From Corynebacterium sp. HMSC036D02 (GTDB lineage Bacteria; Actinomycetota; Actinomycetes; Mycobacteriales; Mycobacteriaceae), in NCBI RefSeq assembly GCF_001836165.1, contig NZ_KV827675.1:56898-120897 (forward strand): 64,000 bases of DNA, written 5' to 3'. Below, in pieces: positions 1 to 9,664 of the stretch (its first letter is position 1; every line of letters starts with the position of its first letter). Made by a program: the position numbers and the translations under genes. Under the pieces are notes generated by a model. It saw only the letters and a program-made list of their open reading frames with translations, did no database searches and had not been told where the DNA came from.

Positions 1-1119
1 GCAGGCGTGGGGATCACCGTGGCGAATATCTGGGGCGCGCCCGTCGTATGGTGGGACCTCATTCATCCTTTCACCCTCGGGGCGCTGACCACCGCCATCC
101 TCGTATTCAGCACCCACTTCACGGAGGCGCTGACCCGCACCCCGGCCACAGGGTTCCTCGGGGTGGGCGCGCGGGTGGGGCTGGTTCAGGTGGGGCTGGT
201 TCTTTTACTCGTTGATCGCGCAGGCTACGACTGGGGCGTGCTTGCGGATATCGGCTCCGCTCTCGTCATCGCTGCCGTTGCGTGGCACCTGCGGGCGCTG
301 TGGGGCAAGCTCCGGGGGTCATTGTCTGGTTCCTTCGCCGTCACCGTGCCCTTTTATCTGGCTGCGGCCTGTTTCATGGTTCTCTCGGTGCTCGTGGTCA
401 TCCTTGCTGCGCACGGGGTGGGAAACTACTCGTTATTGGTGGCAGCGCACTCACGCGGGATGGTGTGGGGCTTCGCCTTGCTTACTATCCTGGGCACGGT
501 CATCACGCTTGTGCCGACGTTTACCCGGACCCCCTTTTCCTCGGTGGCCCGGGCGCGGTGCAGCCGGGCTTTGGCAGTGCATTGCGTGGGCCTGGCGGCG
601 GCCATGCTTGCCGACGCCTCCGGGCTCACCCGCGCCGCCGGCATGGCACAGCTGCTCACGGTGCTCGCTGCCGTGCTCATCATCCAGCCCGTGCTTGCCA
701 GCGCTCTTGGCGGCGAAAAGACGACGGCAAGCGTGTCCGCGATGGCAGGCCTGGTGTGGATGGTGGTGCTCTGCGCCGGTGATGCCGCCGCTACCGTCGC
801 AGGGGCCTACCCGCGTGCGGTTACCTTGCTGCTCATGCCGGCATTTCTTGGTGCCGGCCTACTGCAGCTCGTGACCGGGGTGCTCCACCACATGCTGCCC
901 ATCCTGGGCGGGGCGGCACGTCCCGCACGTGGGCACCTCGCAGGGTTCCTGCGCGTGGGGCTCATCAATCTCGGCGGCGTGCTCAGTCTTCTTGGCATTG
1001 CTGGTGTGTCCTTCGCCGGGCTTATCATGATGGGGCTAGGCCTCATCGCCAATATTGTGGCCCTGGTGTGGGCCGTCTCGTCACCTCAAGGAGAAGTTCA
1101 TGTCAAGCGCGCCCGTTAA
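1..1119 (+). CDS. NnrS-like polytopic membrane protein (5' end probably outside window)
   Basis: Hydrophobic protein of about 370 residues with roughly ten predicted membrane helices. The frame is open from base 1 and the first usable start is a GTG at 7, so the true N-terminus may lie upstream. Conserved-looking His motifs sit at helix ends: HPFTLGALTTAIL near the start, AHSRGMVWGFALLTILGTV in the middle and HHMLPILGG near the end. This spacing resembles NnrS/heme-copper-oxidase-like proteins that accompany nitric-oxide metabolism. Its last 20 bp overlap the copper nitrite reductase gene, which implies translational coupling. In some actinobacteria I recall a comparable membrane module fused to a multicopper enzyme. 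A role in handling NO or delivering electrons or metal is inferred, not shown. Confidence 0.65.
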   Translation, partial: AGVGITVANIWGAPVVWWDLIHPFTLGALTTAILVFSTHFTEALTRTPATGFLGVGARVGLVQVGLVLLLVDRAGYDWGVLADIGSALVIAAVAWHLRALWGKLRGSLSGSFAVTVPFYLAAACFMVLSVLVVILAAHGVGNYSLLVAAHSRGMVWGFALLTILGTVITLVPTFTRTPFSSVARARCSRALAVHCVGLAAAMLADASGLTRAAGMAQLLTVLAAVLIIQPVLASALGGEKTTASVSAMAGLVWMVVLCAGDAAATVAGAYPRAVTLLLMPAFLGAGLLQLVTGVLHHMLPILGGAARPARGHLAGFLRVGLINLGGVLSLLGIAGVSFAGLIMMGLGLIANIVALVWAVSSPQGEVHVKRAR

Positions 1120-2479
1120 ACAGGAGCATTCTGAGAAGCAATGGGCATCCTGGCTCATTATCATCGTGGCGCTTCTCGCCGTCATTGGGCTGGCGGTGTT
1201 CAACTCGGCCACAGGCAAGCAGGACCCAGCCACGGTGGCATCCGCCGACGCCGTGACTGTTGACGTCTCCGTGGACGGCATGGCCTTTGTCCCGTCCTCC
1301 ATTGACGTGGCCGCGGGCAGTCACCTCGTAGTGAACTTCACCAACACCGGTGACCAGGTACATGACCTGAAGATCGGACGCGAGGAGACCGGACGGGTAG
1401 AACCGGGCGAGACCGTGCAGCTGGATGCCGGGGTCATTGAGGAGTCCATCGAAGGATATTGCACGATCGCCGGCCACAAGATGCAGGGCATGACGTTCAT
1501 GGTCAATGTCGATGACTCCGCTTCGAGTGGGCATGATCATGCGGGGGTATCGGAAAGCACGGGCTCTGCTGGTGCCCCGGCGAAGGTGCCCTCGGTTGCC
1601 GAGCGCATGGCAGCTCGCGAAGGTTTCGAAGCCGTCGACGCCTCCCTTGCCCCCGCCGAAGGCGACCTCCATGAGGAAACCTGGGTGATGACTGAGGAAG
1701 AGATGGAAGTCGCCCCAGGAGTGCGCCAAACTCGCTGGCTTTTCAACGGGCAGGCGCCCGGACCAACTCTGCGCGGCAAGGTAGGGGATACGTTCCGCAT
1801 CACCATCAAAAACGAAGGCTCGATGGGGCACTCGGTGGATTTTCATGCCGGTGAGGTCAACCCGGATAAGAACATGAAGACGATCCAGCCGGGTGAATCG
1901 CTGACCTATGAATTCGAGGCCCACAGGGCGGGTATCTGGATGTACCACTGCTCAACCATGCCGATGAGTCTGCACATTGCCAACGGCATGGCAGGAGCGG
2001 TGATCATCGATCCGCGCGGCGAGGATGCGCTGGCAGACGTCGATGCGGAGTACGTCATGACGGCGAGCGAGGTCTTCCTGGCCTCCGCCGGTAAGGAAGC
2101 TGACGGTGCGGATGCGCAGCGAGTCAGCGACGGCGACTATGACCTCACGGCCTTTAACTACTATCCCAATCAATATGACGAAGGCTTAGCCCCGCTGCGC
2201 GCGAAGGTGGGCGATACCGTGCGCATCTGGCTGGTTAACCTCGGCCCGGATCTGCCGTTGAGCTTCCACGTCGTGGGCGAGCAATTCGACACCGTGTCCA
2301 AGGAAGGCGCTTACCTGTTTAAGGGCGCGAAGGATTCCGGATCCCAGGCGCTCGACCTTCTACCTGCCCAGGGCGGATTCGTGGAGATGACCTTCAACGA
2401 GCCGGGGACCTACTCCTTTGTCAACCACCTCATGACGAACGCGGAGAAGGGCCAGCACGGACAATTCATTGTCGAGTAA
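1100..2479 (+). CDS. nirK: Membrane-anchored copper nitrite reductase with extra N-terminal cupredoxin domain
   Basis: Reduces nitrite to nitric oxide outside the membrane. The start is the ATG at 1100, with AAGGAG 8 bases upstream; 459 residues. Residues 15-34 form a single hydrophobic anchor. Residues 50-136 form a plastocyanin-like domain with type-1 copper ligands H88, C121, H126 and M131 (or M128). Residues 190-459 form the two-domain NirK/AniA core. Visible there are H244, the catalytic-type D247 and H249 in MGHSVDFHA, the paired H283-C284 in WMYHC, H292 and M297, H390 in SFHVVG and H443 in FVNH. These match the type-1 and type-2 copper ligands of the family. The extra cupredoxin probably passes electrons to the core, which is inference. 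The convergent narKGHJI operon would supply nitrite. Confidence 0.88.
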   Translation: MSSAPVKQEHSEKQWASWLIIIVALLAVIGLAVFNSATGKQDPATVASADAVTVDVSVDGMAFVPSSIDVAAGSHLVVNFTNTGDQVHDLKIGREETGRVEPGETVQLDAGVIEESIEGYCTIAGHKMQGMTFMVNVDDSASSGHDHAGVSESTGSAGAPAKVPSVAERMAAREGFEAVDASLAPAEGDLHEETWVMTEEEMEVAPGVRQTRWLFNGQAPGPTLRGKVGDTFRITIKNEGSMGHSVDFHAGEVNPDKNMKTIQPGESLTYEFEAHRAGIWMYHCSTMPMSLHIANGMAGAVIIDPRGEDALADVDAEYVMTASEVFLASAGKEADGADAQRVSDGDYDLTAFNYYPNQYDEGLAPLRAKVGDTVRIWLVNLGPDLPLSFHVVGEQFDTVSKEGAYLFKGAKDSGSQALDLLPAQGGFVEMTFNEPGTYSFVNHLMTNAEKGQHGQFIVE

Positions 2480-2506
2480 ACGGCTACAAGCCGAAGGGAG
2501 ACAGTA

Positions 2507-2554
2507 AAGCGGCTTGGCAGCGGCCCTCATTTAGAGGGCTGTGCCAAGCCGCTT
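2507..2554. terminator. Hairpin between convergent nirK and narI
   Basis: Long inverted repeat: outer arms aagcggcttggc (2507-2518) and gccaagccgctt (2543-2554), inner arms gccctc (2523-2528) and gagggc (2534-2539). It lies between two convergent stop codons. It has no strong T-run on either side, so it probably acts as a bidirectional terminator or 3'-end protector. Confidence 0.6.
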
Positions 2555-2563
2555 GAGCATTAA

Positions 2564-3346
2564 CTAGGCGCCGTGCGAGGGAGTCTCGCTGGCATCGAGC
2601 TGCGCGCGGTGGGAGCGTACAGGTTCCCACGCGGTGTGACCGCGCATATCAGTGGTGCGGTTATCCCGAGAACGGTAGACCACGTACGGACGGGTGACGT
2701 AGCCCACCGGGGCGGAGAAGGCATGCACCAATCGGGTAAATGGCCATACTGCGATAATGGTGAATCCACAAAGCACGTGCACCTTGAATTGCCACGGCAC
2801 ATCCGCCATGGTTTCCGGGTGGAGATTGAACACCAACAAATCACGCAGCCACGGGGAGATGGTCTCACGGTAGTCGTATCCATGAGGCCCACCAAATACC
2901 TGGGTGCTTACCGTCGCGATAGTGCCGGAGGCAATCGCTAGGCCAAGCACGAGGTACATCACCTTGTCCGAGGTTGAGGTCGACAGGAAAACGGAGCGAT
3001 TGACTATGCGGCGGTAGAGCAAGCCGATGAAGCCCAGCACGACGGCGATGGCCGCAAGAGTACCGGGGATGGTGGCGATGAGGTGGTAGACGGCATCGCT
3101 AATTCCCATCGCCCGCGTCCAGGATTTGGGAATGGCGAGGCCCATGAGGTGGCCGATGATCACAAAGACCATGCCCCAGTGGAACAGCGGGGAAGAAAGG
3201 CGGAGCAGCTTTGACTCGTAGATCTGGGTGGAATGCGTGGTCCAGCCAAACTGGTCTGTGCGCCAGCGCCAGAACGTGCCTACAACGAAGGCAGCGATAG
3301 CCAACCACGGGAATGCGCCCCAGAGGAAGTTAGTGAAATAGTCCAT
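2564..3346 (-). CDS. narI: Respiratory nitrate reductase gamma subunit (cytochrome b)
   Basis: Membrane subunit of nitrate reductase A; it takes electrons from menaquinol and passes them through two b hemes to NarH. 260 residues with about five helices. His residues suitable as heme ligands are visible in HWGMVFVIIGHLMGL and later in WQFKVHVLCGF and RLVHAFSAP. The C-terminus carries the family-typical YVTRPYVVYRSR. It is the last gene of narKGHJI, starting 9 bases after the narJ stop, with GGACCACC as a plausible ribosome site. The length fits NarI, with a C-terminal tail of about 30 extra residues. Confidence 0.95.
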   Translation of the reverse strand: MDYFTNFLWGAFPWLAIAAFVVGTFWRWRTDQFGWTTHSTQIYESKLLRLSSPLFHWGMVFVIIGHLMGLAIPKSWTRAMGISDAVYHLIATIPGTLAAIAVVLGFIGLLYRRIVNRSVFLSTSTSDKVMYLVLGLAIASGTIATVSTQVFGGPHGYDYRETISPWLRDLLVFNLHPETMADVPWQFKVHVLCGFTIIAVWPFTRLVHAFSAPVGYVTRPYVVYRSRDNRTTDMRGHTAWEPVRSHRAQLDASETPSHGA

Positions 3347-3355
3347 GGGTGGTCC

Positions 3356-4216
3356 TTAAATGTAGTCGGGTTGGGTGGTCGGAAAAGGAAGATCAGCGAT
3401 GCCCACCATCTCTGCCGGTGGGCCCGTGCGGATAAGGTCAACGTATTTTTGCGCGGTGTCGGGATCCACGGCAGGCAGGGATGCGCACACCGCGGTGATG
3501 AGCGACGCAAAGGGTGAACCCAAACCCAGCAATGCTGCGCGCAGCACCTCGAGGCCCTGACGGTGGCTGGCCAGCATCTCGATGGCGTGCGCGTGATGAG
3601 CGCCCTCAGCCATGGCAACAGCTTCGAGGACCACGCAGAGGTGATCAGCTAGCTCGTCGTCGTTGGGGAAAAGCCCCATCGACTCTAGTTGTTGGCGGAA
3701 GGCCAGGATTGCCATGCCGCGTTGGCGGGTATCACCTACCGCATAGTAGGAAAGGTAGAGCGAACACCGGCGGCGCTGATCGAAAGTCTCCACGTAGTGT
3801 TCTTCGATGGCTCGTAGGCCGGCTTCTGTGGCCCACGCGGCAAACTCCGAAAAGCAGGTTCGCACTTCCTCAGGCAGCCCGGCGGTAGATTCCTCCACCA
3901 CGGCAAGCCGCTCAAGGTAGTCCGCGTTGGGGTAGTGGAGCAACACGGCCGCGGACATCGCTACAGTACGGCGTTGCTCTTCGCTCATCCTCACCGGATC
4001 CACGAAGTCCGTCGGGACCGGCCCGGTGTGCGTGCGCGCGGTTCGCTTGAGATCCTTCGCCCCGCCCGCGCTGCCGATGCCGGCCGGAGTTCCGTAACCA
4101 GCGATGGCGTCGTCAAGCGGCGCGCCCGCTGGACCGCCGTGTGAGGCAGTGCTGCGGTGGGTAGCGCTGAGCTTGGCTGCGGCTCGGCGCTGCGCCAGCT
4201 TCTCAAAGATATTCAT
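3356..4216 (-). CDS. narJ: Nitrate reductase delta subunit, NarG maturation chaperone
   Basis: Cytoplasmic chaperone that holds apo-NarGH until the molybdenum cofactor and Fe-S clusters are inserted. The start at 4216 (MNIFEKL) is chosen because AGGAGA lies just upstream and it falls after narH. The TorD/NarJ core begins around residue 85 and carries the typical HYVETFDQRRRCSLYLSYY stretch followed by GDTRQRG. At 286 residues it is longer than the usual 200-240; the surplus is an Ala/Gly/Thr-rich N-terminal segment of about 70 residues with no recognisable domain. It is separated from narH by 43 bp. Confidence 0.93.
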   Translation of the reverse strand: MNIFEKLAQRRAAAKLSATHRSTASHGGPAGAPLDDAIAGYGTPAGIGSAGGAKDLKRTARTHTGPVPTDFVDPVRMSEEQRRTVAMSAAVLLHYPNADYLERLAVVEESTAGLPEEVRTCFSEFAAWATEAGLRAIEEHYVETFDQRRRCSLYLSYYAVGDTRQRGMAILAFRQQLESMGLFPNDDELADHLCVVLEAVAMAEGAHHAHAIEMLASHRQGLEVLRAALLGLGSPFASLITAVCASLPAVDPDTAQKYVDLIRTGPPAEMVGIADLPFPTTQPDYI

Positions 4217-4259
4217 CCTCGTTCTCCTAGCTTGTACATGCTGGTGTGGACGCTGGCCT

Positions 4260-5861
4260 TTAATCCTCGCGCTTGGGCGGGAACATGGAATCGGGGCGAT
4301 CCCCTGTCCAGGACAATAAGGAGACCGGCTGGCCTTCCCCCGATGCTCCAGTGGAGCAGGCCTCGGGTGCTCCCATACCCAGGTCATGGAAGATCTCATC
4401 ACTCTGGCGCGCTGGATCGACGCCGCCGAAAGGATCGAGAGCGGAAATGCCACGCGGGGTTTCCGGGGAGGCGGTGGGGATCACATAGCGATCGTCATAC
4501 TTGGCGATGGACAGCAGGCGATACATAGCCTCCATGTCCTTACCTGTCATGCCCACGGCCTGAGCGATCTCCTCCTGCGGTTCGTTACCGAGGTTGATAT
4601 CACGCATATAGGAGCGCATGGCCACGAGACGGCGCAGGGACTTTTCCACCGGCACGGTATCGCCCGCAGTGAAGAGGCCTGCGAGGTACTCCAGCGGGAT
4701 GCGCATATTCGACAACGCACTGAAGAGAATCTTGTGGTCTTCACCGTCATTGCCGGTGGCACTGACCTGGTCCACGATGGGGGACAGCGGCGGGATGTAC
4801 CAGACCATGGGGAGGGTACGGAACTCTGGGTGCAGAGGCAGGGCCACACCGTAGGTGAAGATGAGGTCGTAGATTGGTGAGTTCTGCGCGGCATCGATCC
4901 AAGAATGCGGGATACCTTCGGCCTGCGCGGCGCGCACCACCTCAGGGTCGTGGGGGTCGAGCATCACGGACTTCTGTGCCTCGAAGAGGTCCTTCTCGTC
5001 CTCAACGGCAGCAGCCTCTGCTACGCGGTCGGCGTCATAAAGGATGACGCCCAGGTAGCGCAGGCGACCGACGCAAGTCTCGGAGCACACGGTGGGCTGG
5101 CCCACCTCAAGGCGCGGGTAGCACAGCGTACATTTCTCCGCTTTGCCGGTCTTGTGGTTGAAGTACACCTTCTTATAAGGGCAGCCGGAGACGCACATGC
5201 GCCAGCCTCGGCAGCGATCCTGATCCACGAGCACGATGCCGTCCTCGGTGCGCTTATACATGGCACCTGAAGGGCATGAGGAGACGCAGGTGGGGTTGAG
5301 GCAGTGCTCGCAAATACGCGGCAGGTAGAACATGAAGGAGTCTTCGATCTCCTTCTTTACCTGCAGGTTCATCGCATGCAACGTGGGGTCTTGGTCCAGT
5401 GTTTCCGTCGAACCGCCCAGGTTATCGTCCCAGTTGGAGGACCATTCAATCTTGTTGATCTCGCGGCCATCGATCTGGGAGACCGGCTTGGCGGTGGGCT
5501 GGGTTTTCTGCCCAGGTTTGGCTCCCATGAGGTCCTCATATTGGTAGGACCAGGGTTCGTAGTAGTCCTTGATGGTGGGCAGGTTGGGGTTGTGGAAGAG
5601 GGTGGCAAGCTTCTTGAGGCGGCCGCCTGCCTTGGGTTTGAGCTTACCGCTGGATGTGCGCTCCCAGCCGCCCTTCCACTTCTCCTGGTCCTCCCAGGTG
5701 CGCGGGTAGCCCACGCCGGGGCGGGTCTCTACGTTGTTGAACCAGATGTACTCAGTGCCTTCGCGGTTGGTCCAGGCCTGCTTACAGGTCACTGAACAAG
5801 TGTGACAGCCGATGCACTTGTCCAGGTTCATGATCATGGAGATTTGTGCCATGACTTTCAT
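4260..5861 (-). CDS. narH: Respiratory nitrate reductase beta subunit (Fe-S protein)
   Basis: Carries electrons from NarI heme to NarG through three [4Fe-4S] clusters and one [3Fe-4S] cluster. 533 residues. Four cysteine groups are visible: CIGCHTCSVTCK near the N-terminus, CEHCLNPTCVSSCP, CRGWRMCVSGCP (the Trp in place of Cys is the [3Fe-4S] signature) and CTLC with a later C. The start codon shares one base with the narG stop (TAATG), so translation is coupled. A second in-frame ATG lies three codons downstream (MAQIS) and could be the actual start. Confidence 0.96.
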   Translation of the reverse strand: MKVMAQISMIMNLDKCIGCHTCSVTCKQAWTNREGTEYIWFNNVETRPGVGYPRTWEDQEKWKGGWERTSSGKLKPKAGGRLKKLATLFHNPNLPTIKDYYEPWSYQYEDLMGAKPGQKTQPTAKPVSQIDGREINKIEWSSNWDDNLGGSTETLDQDPTLHAMNLQVKKEIEDSFMFYLPRICEHCLNPTCVSSCPSGAMYKRTEDGIVLVDQDRCRGWRMCVSGCPYKKVYFNHKTGKAEKCTLCYPRLEVGQPTVCSETCVGRLRYLGVILYDADRVAEAAAVEDEKDLFEAQKSVMLDPHDPEVVRAAQAEGIPHSWIDAAQNSPIYDLIFTYGVALPLHPEFRTLPMVWYIPPLSPIVDQVSATGNDGEDHKILFSALSNMRIPLEYLAGLFTAGDTVPVEKSLRRLVAMRSYMRDINLGNEPQEEIAQAVGMTGKDMEAMYRLLSIAKYDDRYVIPTASPETPRGISALDPFGGVDPARQSDEIFHDLGMGAPEACSTGASGEGQPVSLLSWTGDRPDSMFPPKRED

Positions 5862-8800
5862 TAGTACGTAACCTCCTGTGAACGACGGCGTACGCGGGTG
5901 ACTTCGTCGCGGTTATTGCCGGTGGGGCCGATGTAGTTGAAGTGGTAGGTCAGCTGGCCGTAGCCACCAGCAATGTGCACCGGCTTAATGGAAATACGGG
6001 TCAGCGAGTTGTGCGTACCGCCGCGGCGCCCAGTGTGCTCGTTGAGCGGGGTGCCAACGGTGCGCTCCTGGGCGTGGTTGCAGATCATGGTGCCTTCCGG
6101 GATGCGGTGAGAAACAATCGCACGCGCGGAGACCACACCGTTGCGGTTATAGACCTCCACCCATTCGTTATCGCTCACGCCGATCTTGGCGGCGTCCTTA
6201 TCGGACATCCACACCACCTGGCCGCCACGCGAGATCGACAGCACGTGGAGGTTGTCAAAGTACTGCGAGTGAATGGACCACTTGTTGTGTGTGGTCAGGT
6301 AGCGCAGCGTGACCTCGACTTCGCCGCGCTCATTCTGCAGAGTCTGGCCGGGGGCGAATTCGCCGTGCATGCGCACGTGGTCGAGAGGCGGGCGGAAAAT
6401 CGGCAGGGCTTCGCCGTAGTCGAGGAACCAGTCGTGGTCCACGTAGTACTGCATGCGCCCCGTCACGGTGTGCCAGGGTTTATCAAACTCCACGTTGATG
6501 CTGAACGCCGTGTAGCGGCGCTTCCCGCGCTTGTCCGCGGTCCACTCCGGCGACGTGATGACTTCAGTCGGGCGTTCCTTAATGGAGTCCCAAGTAATGC
6601 GCACATCCTCGTCCGAGGCGCCCAGCGGGGTGAGGTCCTTGCCCGTGCGTGAAGAGAGGAACTCAAATCCCTGCTTGGCCAGCTCGCCGTTGGAGACACC
6701 AGAAAGGTGAAGGATGGCGTCGATGACCTTGGTGTCCTTGGTGAGGTCAACCAGTTGGCCCTGCGAGGTCTCTGAGGTGCCGCAGATAAGCTCCAATTCC
6801 TTGACCTGCTTGGACACATCGAACTTGGTGCCATGCACGCCGGTTCCGGCCTTCGCCGGCAGGGGACCAAGGTGCGTCCACTTCTCGTAGATCTTGGTGT
6901 AATCGCGCTCGACAACGTGCAGCTTGGGCATGGTCTTGCCCGGAATAAGGTGCTGCTTGTCGACGTCCGGCACCACACCGCGCGGCATTCCCATCTCATC
7001 GGGGGAGTCGTGGTGGGAAGGCTGCGTGATGATATCGGTCTGAGTACCCAGCCACTTGACCGCCTTATCTGACAGCGAGGCCGCCAAGTCCCTGAAGACC
7101 TCGAAATCAGTGCGCGCCTCCCACGGCGGGTTGATGGCGGCATTGAAGGAGTGCAAGTAGGGGTGCATGTCCGTGGAAGACATGTCGTGCTTCTCGTACC
7201 AGGTAGCCGCCGGCATGATGATGTCAGAGACCAGCGTGGTCGAGGTGTTGCGGAAATCCGTCGTCATCATCAGGTCGAGCTTGCCTTCAGGAGCTTCGTC
7301 GACCCACTTGATGGTCTTGGGACGATCCTCTTCGCTGAGCTCCTCGGCGTTGGCATCAGAGTCCACGCCCAGCAGGTGACGCAGGAAGAACTCCGTTCCC
7401 TTAGCGGAGGACCCCAGAAGGTTGGTGCGCCAGTTGAGCAGGATGCGCGGCCAGTTTTCCTCAGCGGAGGGGTTGTCGTAAGAGAACTCCAACTCGCCAG
7501 TACCAAGCTTCTCCACGACATAGTCAGAGATATCCTTGCCTGCCTGTTTAGCCTCTTCCGCGATGATGAGGTTGTTCTTATTGAACTGCGGATAGGCCGG
7601 CATCCAACCACGGCGCATGGATTCAGCCATGGTGTCCGACACCATCTTGTCGCCGATACTGCCGCGGGTGGCCAAGGGGGAGCCCAGATGCGAGGCACGG
7701 GAATTGTCATACCGGTACTGCTCGGTGGCGAAGTAGTAGAAACCAGTGGAGATCATGTGACGCGGCGGGCGCTGCCAGTCTGTCGCCATAGCCCACTGGG
7801 TCCAGCCGTTGATGGGGCGCAGTTTTTCCTGGCCCACGTAATGAGCCCAGCCGCCGCCGTTGACGCCCTGCGTGCCGCACATGGAGGTCAGGGCCAGGAA
7901 CGTGCGGTAGATGGTGTCAGCGTGGAAGTAGTGGTTGACACCGGCTCCCATGATGATTTGGGAGCGACCCTTGGAGTCCGCAGCGTTTTGGGCAAACTCA
8001 CGTCCGATTCGGATGGCGGTCTCTGCCGGCACACCGGTAAGCTCTTCTTGCCATGCCGGGGTTCCTACCTCGCTGGAGTCGAAGAAGTCCTTCGGCCAAC
8101 TGCCGGGGAGATTCAGCTCGGGGCGCTCAACGCCGTAGTGGGCCAGCATGATGTCGAAGACGGTGGTCACCTTCGTGCCATTCACGTCACGCACGGGGAC
8201 TCCGCGGTGGACGATGCCCGCGCCAATGGGGCCATGACCGCCATCGGCGGTTTCTCCCTCCACGTCGGCGTCGAGATCGAAGCGGGGGAAGAGAACCTCG
8301 GCGGTGCTAAACTCGTCGGTCTCGGCGATAGACATCACTGAGTCAACGTTGTCCTGCGAGAGGTTCCACTTGGCGGAGTCCATATCCCAGCGGTCGGCCA
8401 TCGTGCCGCCCGGGTCCACGATGCGGCCGTTGGCCTCCATCACGAGTGTGCGGGACTCAGCATTGGCGGACTGCGCCAGGGGGTCAGTGTCCAGCTCAGC
8501 AGCGGTGAGGAACTTGCCCGGGGTGTAGGTGCCATCCTCGCGCTCATCGAGGGTGATGAGGAAGGGCGCGTCGGTGTACTTGCGCATGTAGCTGAGGAAA
8601 TAAGGCTCTTGGCGCTCGACGTGGAAGGTCTTGAGGATGACATGCCCCATGGCAAAAGCGAGGGCAGCATCTGTGCCGGGTTCAATGCGTGCCCACTCGT
8701 CGGCGAATTTGGTGTTATCCGCAAAATCGGGAGAGACCACGACCACCTTGGTGCCCTTATAACGGGCCTCGACCATGAAGTGAGCATCCGGGGTGCGGGT

Positions 8801-9610
8801 GACCGGGATATTCGAGCCCCACATCATGAGATAGGAAGAGTTGTACCAATCTCCGGACTCTGGCACATCGGTCTGGTCACCAAAAGTCTGCGGTGATGCT
8901 GGCGGGAGGTCAGCGTACCAATCGTAGAAGGACAGCGCGACGCCGCCGATCATTTGCAGGAAACGAGTTCCCGCACCATAGGAGACCTGGGACATAGCGG
9001 GAATGACGGTGAAACCGAAGATGCGGTCCGGGCCGTACTTGCGCAGCGTGTAGACGTGTGCGGCGGCCGCGATGTCGATGGCTTCTTCGTAGGAGATGCG
9101 GATGAGACCGCCTTTTCCTCGCTGGGAGACGTAGGCGCGGCGCTTTTCAGGATCCTCCTGAATTGCCTTCCACGCCAGGACGGAATCCCCGTCGTGCTTA
9201 GCCTTTTCTTCACGGAACATGTCCACCAAGACACCGCGGGCGTAGGGATAACGTACGCGAGTGGGTGAATAGGTGTACCACGAGAAGGAAGCGCCGCGCG
9301 GGCAACCGCGGGGTTCGTACTCCGGCATGTCAGCGCCGGTAGTGGGGTAGTCCACAGCTTGGGACTCCCAGGTGATGACTCCGTCCTTGACGTAGACCTT
9401 CCACGAGCACGAGCCGGTGCAGTTGACACCGTGCGTGGAGCGGACCATCTTGTCGAAGGCCCAGCGGTTGCGGTAGAAGACATCAGCTTGACGGCCACCG
9501 CGGAGGAAGAGTTGCTGGCCCGAGTCGCTGGCTTCGCCCTTGCGGAGGTGCGCGCCTAGCTTGAACAGCGGGTTTTGTTTGTCGTTGTTGGGCCCATCGT
9601 AATAAGCCAT
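5861..9610 (-). CDS. narG: Respiratory nitrate reductase alpha subunit (molybdopterin catalytic subunit)
   Basis: Cytoplasm-facing catalytic subunit that reduces nitrate to nitrite at a Mo-bis(MGD) centre. 1249 residues, the usual length. Near the N-terminus, HGVNCTGSCSWKVYVKDG provides the His/Cys ligands of the FS0 cluster. The YADLPPASPQTFGDQTDVPE segment contains the Asp that ligates molybdenum in NarG enzymes. The C-terminal molybdopterin dinucleotide-binding domain ends with RRRSQEVTY. It has no twin-arginine signal, as expected for cytoplasmic Nar. It lies 54 bp after narK, and mobA, moaC, moeA and moaA next door make its cofactor. Confidence 0.97.
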   Translation of the reverse strand: MAYYDGPNNDKQNPLFKLGAHLRKGEASDSGQQLFLRGGRQADVFYRNRWAFDKMVRSTHGVNCTGSCSWKVYVKDGVITWESQAVDYPTTGADMPEYEPRGCPRGASFSWYTYSPTRVRYPYARGVLVDMFREEKAKHDGDSVLAWKAIQEDPEKRRAYVSQRGKGGLIRISYEEAIDIAAAAHVYTLRKYGPDRIFGFTVIPAMSQVSYGAGTRFLQMIGGVALSFYDWYADLPPASPQTFGDQTDVPESGDWYNSSYLMMWGSNIPVTRTPDAHFMVEARYKGTKVVVVSPDFADNTKFADEWARIEPGTDAALAFAMGHVILKTFHVERQEPYFLSYMRKYTDAPFLITLDEREDGTYTPGKFLTAAELDTDPLAQSANAESRTLVMEANGRIVDPGGTMADRWDMDSAKWNLSQDNVDSVMSIAETDEFSTAEVLFPRFDLDADVEGETADGGHGPIGAGIVHRGVPVRDVNGTKVTTVFDIMLAHYGVERPELNLPGSWPKDFFDSSEVGTPAWQEELTGVPAETAIRIGREFAQNAADSKGRSQIIMGAGVNHYFHADTIYRTFLALTSMCGTQGVNGGGWAHYVGQEKLRPINGWTQWAMATDWQRPPRHMISTGFYYFATEQYRYDNSRASHLGSPLATRGSIGDKMVSDTMAESMRRGWMPAYPQFNKNNLIIAEEAKQAGKDISDYVVEKLGTGELEFSYDNPSAEENWPRILLNWRTNLLGSSAKGTEFFLRHLLGVDSDANAEELSEEDRPKTIKWVDEAPEGKLDLMMTTDFRNTSTTLVSDIIMPAATWYEKHDMSSTDMHPYLHSFNAAINPPWEARTDFEVFRDLAASLSDKAVKWLGTQTDIITQPSHHDSPDEMGMPRGVVPDVDKQHLIPGKTMPKLHVVERDYTKIYEKWTHLGPLPAKAGTGVHGTKFDVSKQVKELELICGTSETSQGQLVDLTKDTKVIDAILHLSGVSNGELAKQGFEFLSSRTGKDLTPLGASDEDVRITWDSIKERPTEVITSPEWTADKRGKRRYTAFSINVEFDKPWHTVTGRMQYYVDHDWFLDYGEALPIFRPPLDHVRMHGEFAPGQTLQNERGEVEVTLRYLTTHNKWSIHSQYFDNLHVLSISRGGQVVWMSDKDAAKIGVSDNEWVEVYNRNGVVSARAIVSHRIPEGTMICNHAQERTVGTPLNEHTGRRGGTHNSLTRISIKPVHIAGGYGQLTYHFNYIGPTGNNRDEVTRVRRRSQEVTY

Positions 9611-9664
9611 GTGGTGGTCTCCTTGAGATAAGTTTCGCGGGGAGAGTCTGTAGCCCCGGTGCGG

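Noticed and set aside
1055..1119. Possible frameshift joining the NnrS-like protein and the nitrite reductase into one gene
   Set aside because: The downstream gene has its own AAGGAG and ATG in the overlap and a proper membrane anchor, so two coupled genes are more likely than a broken fusion.
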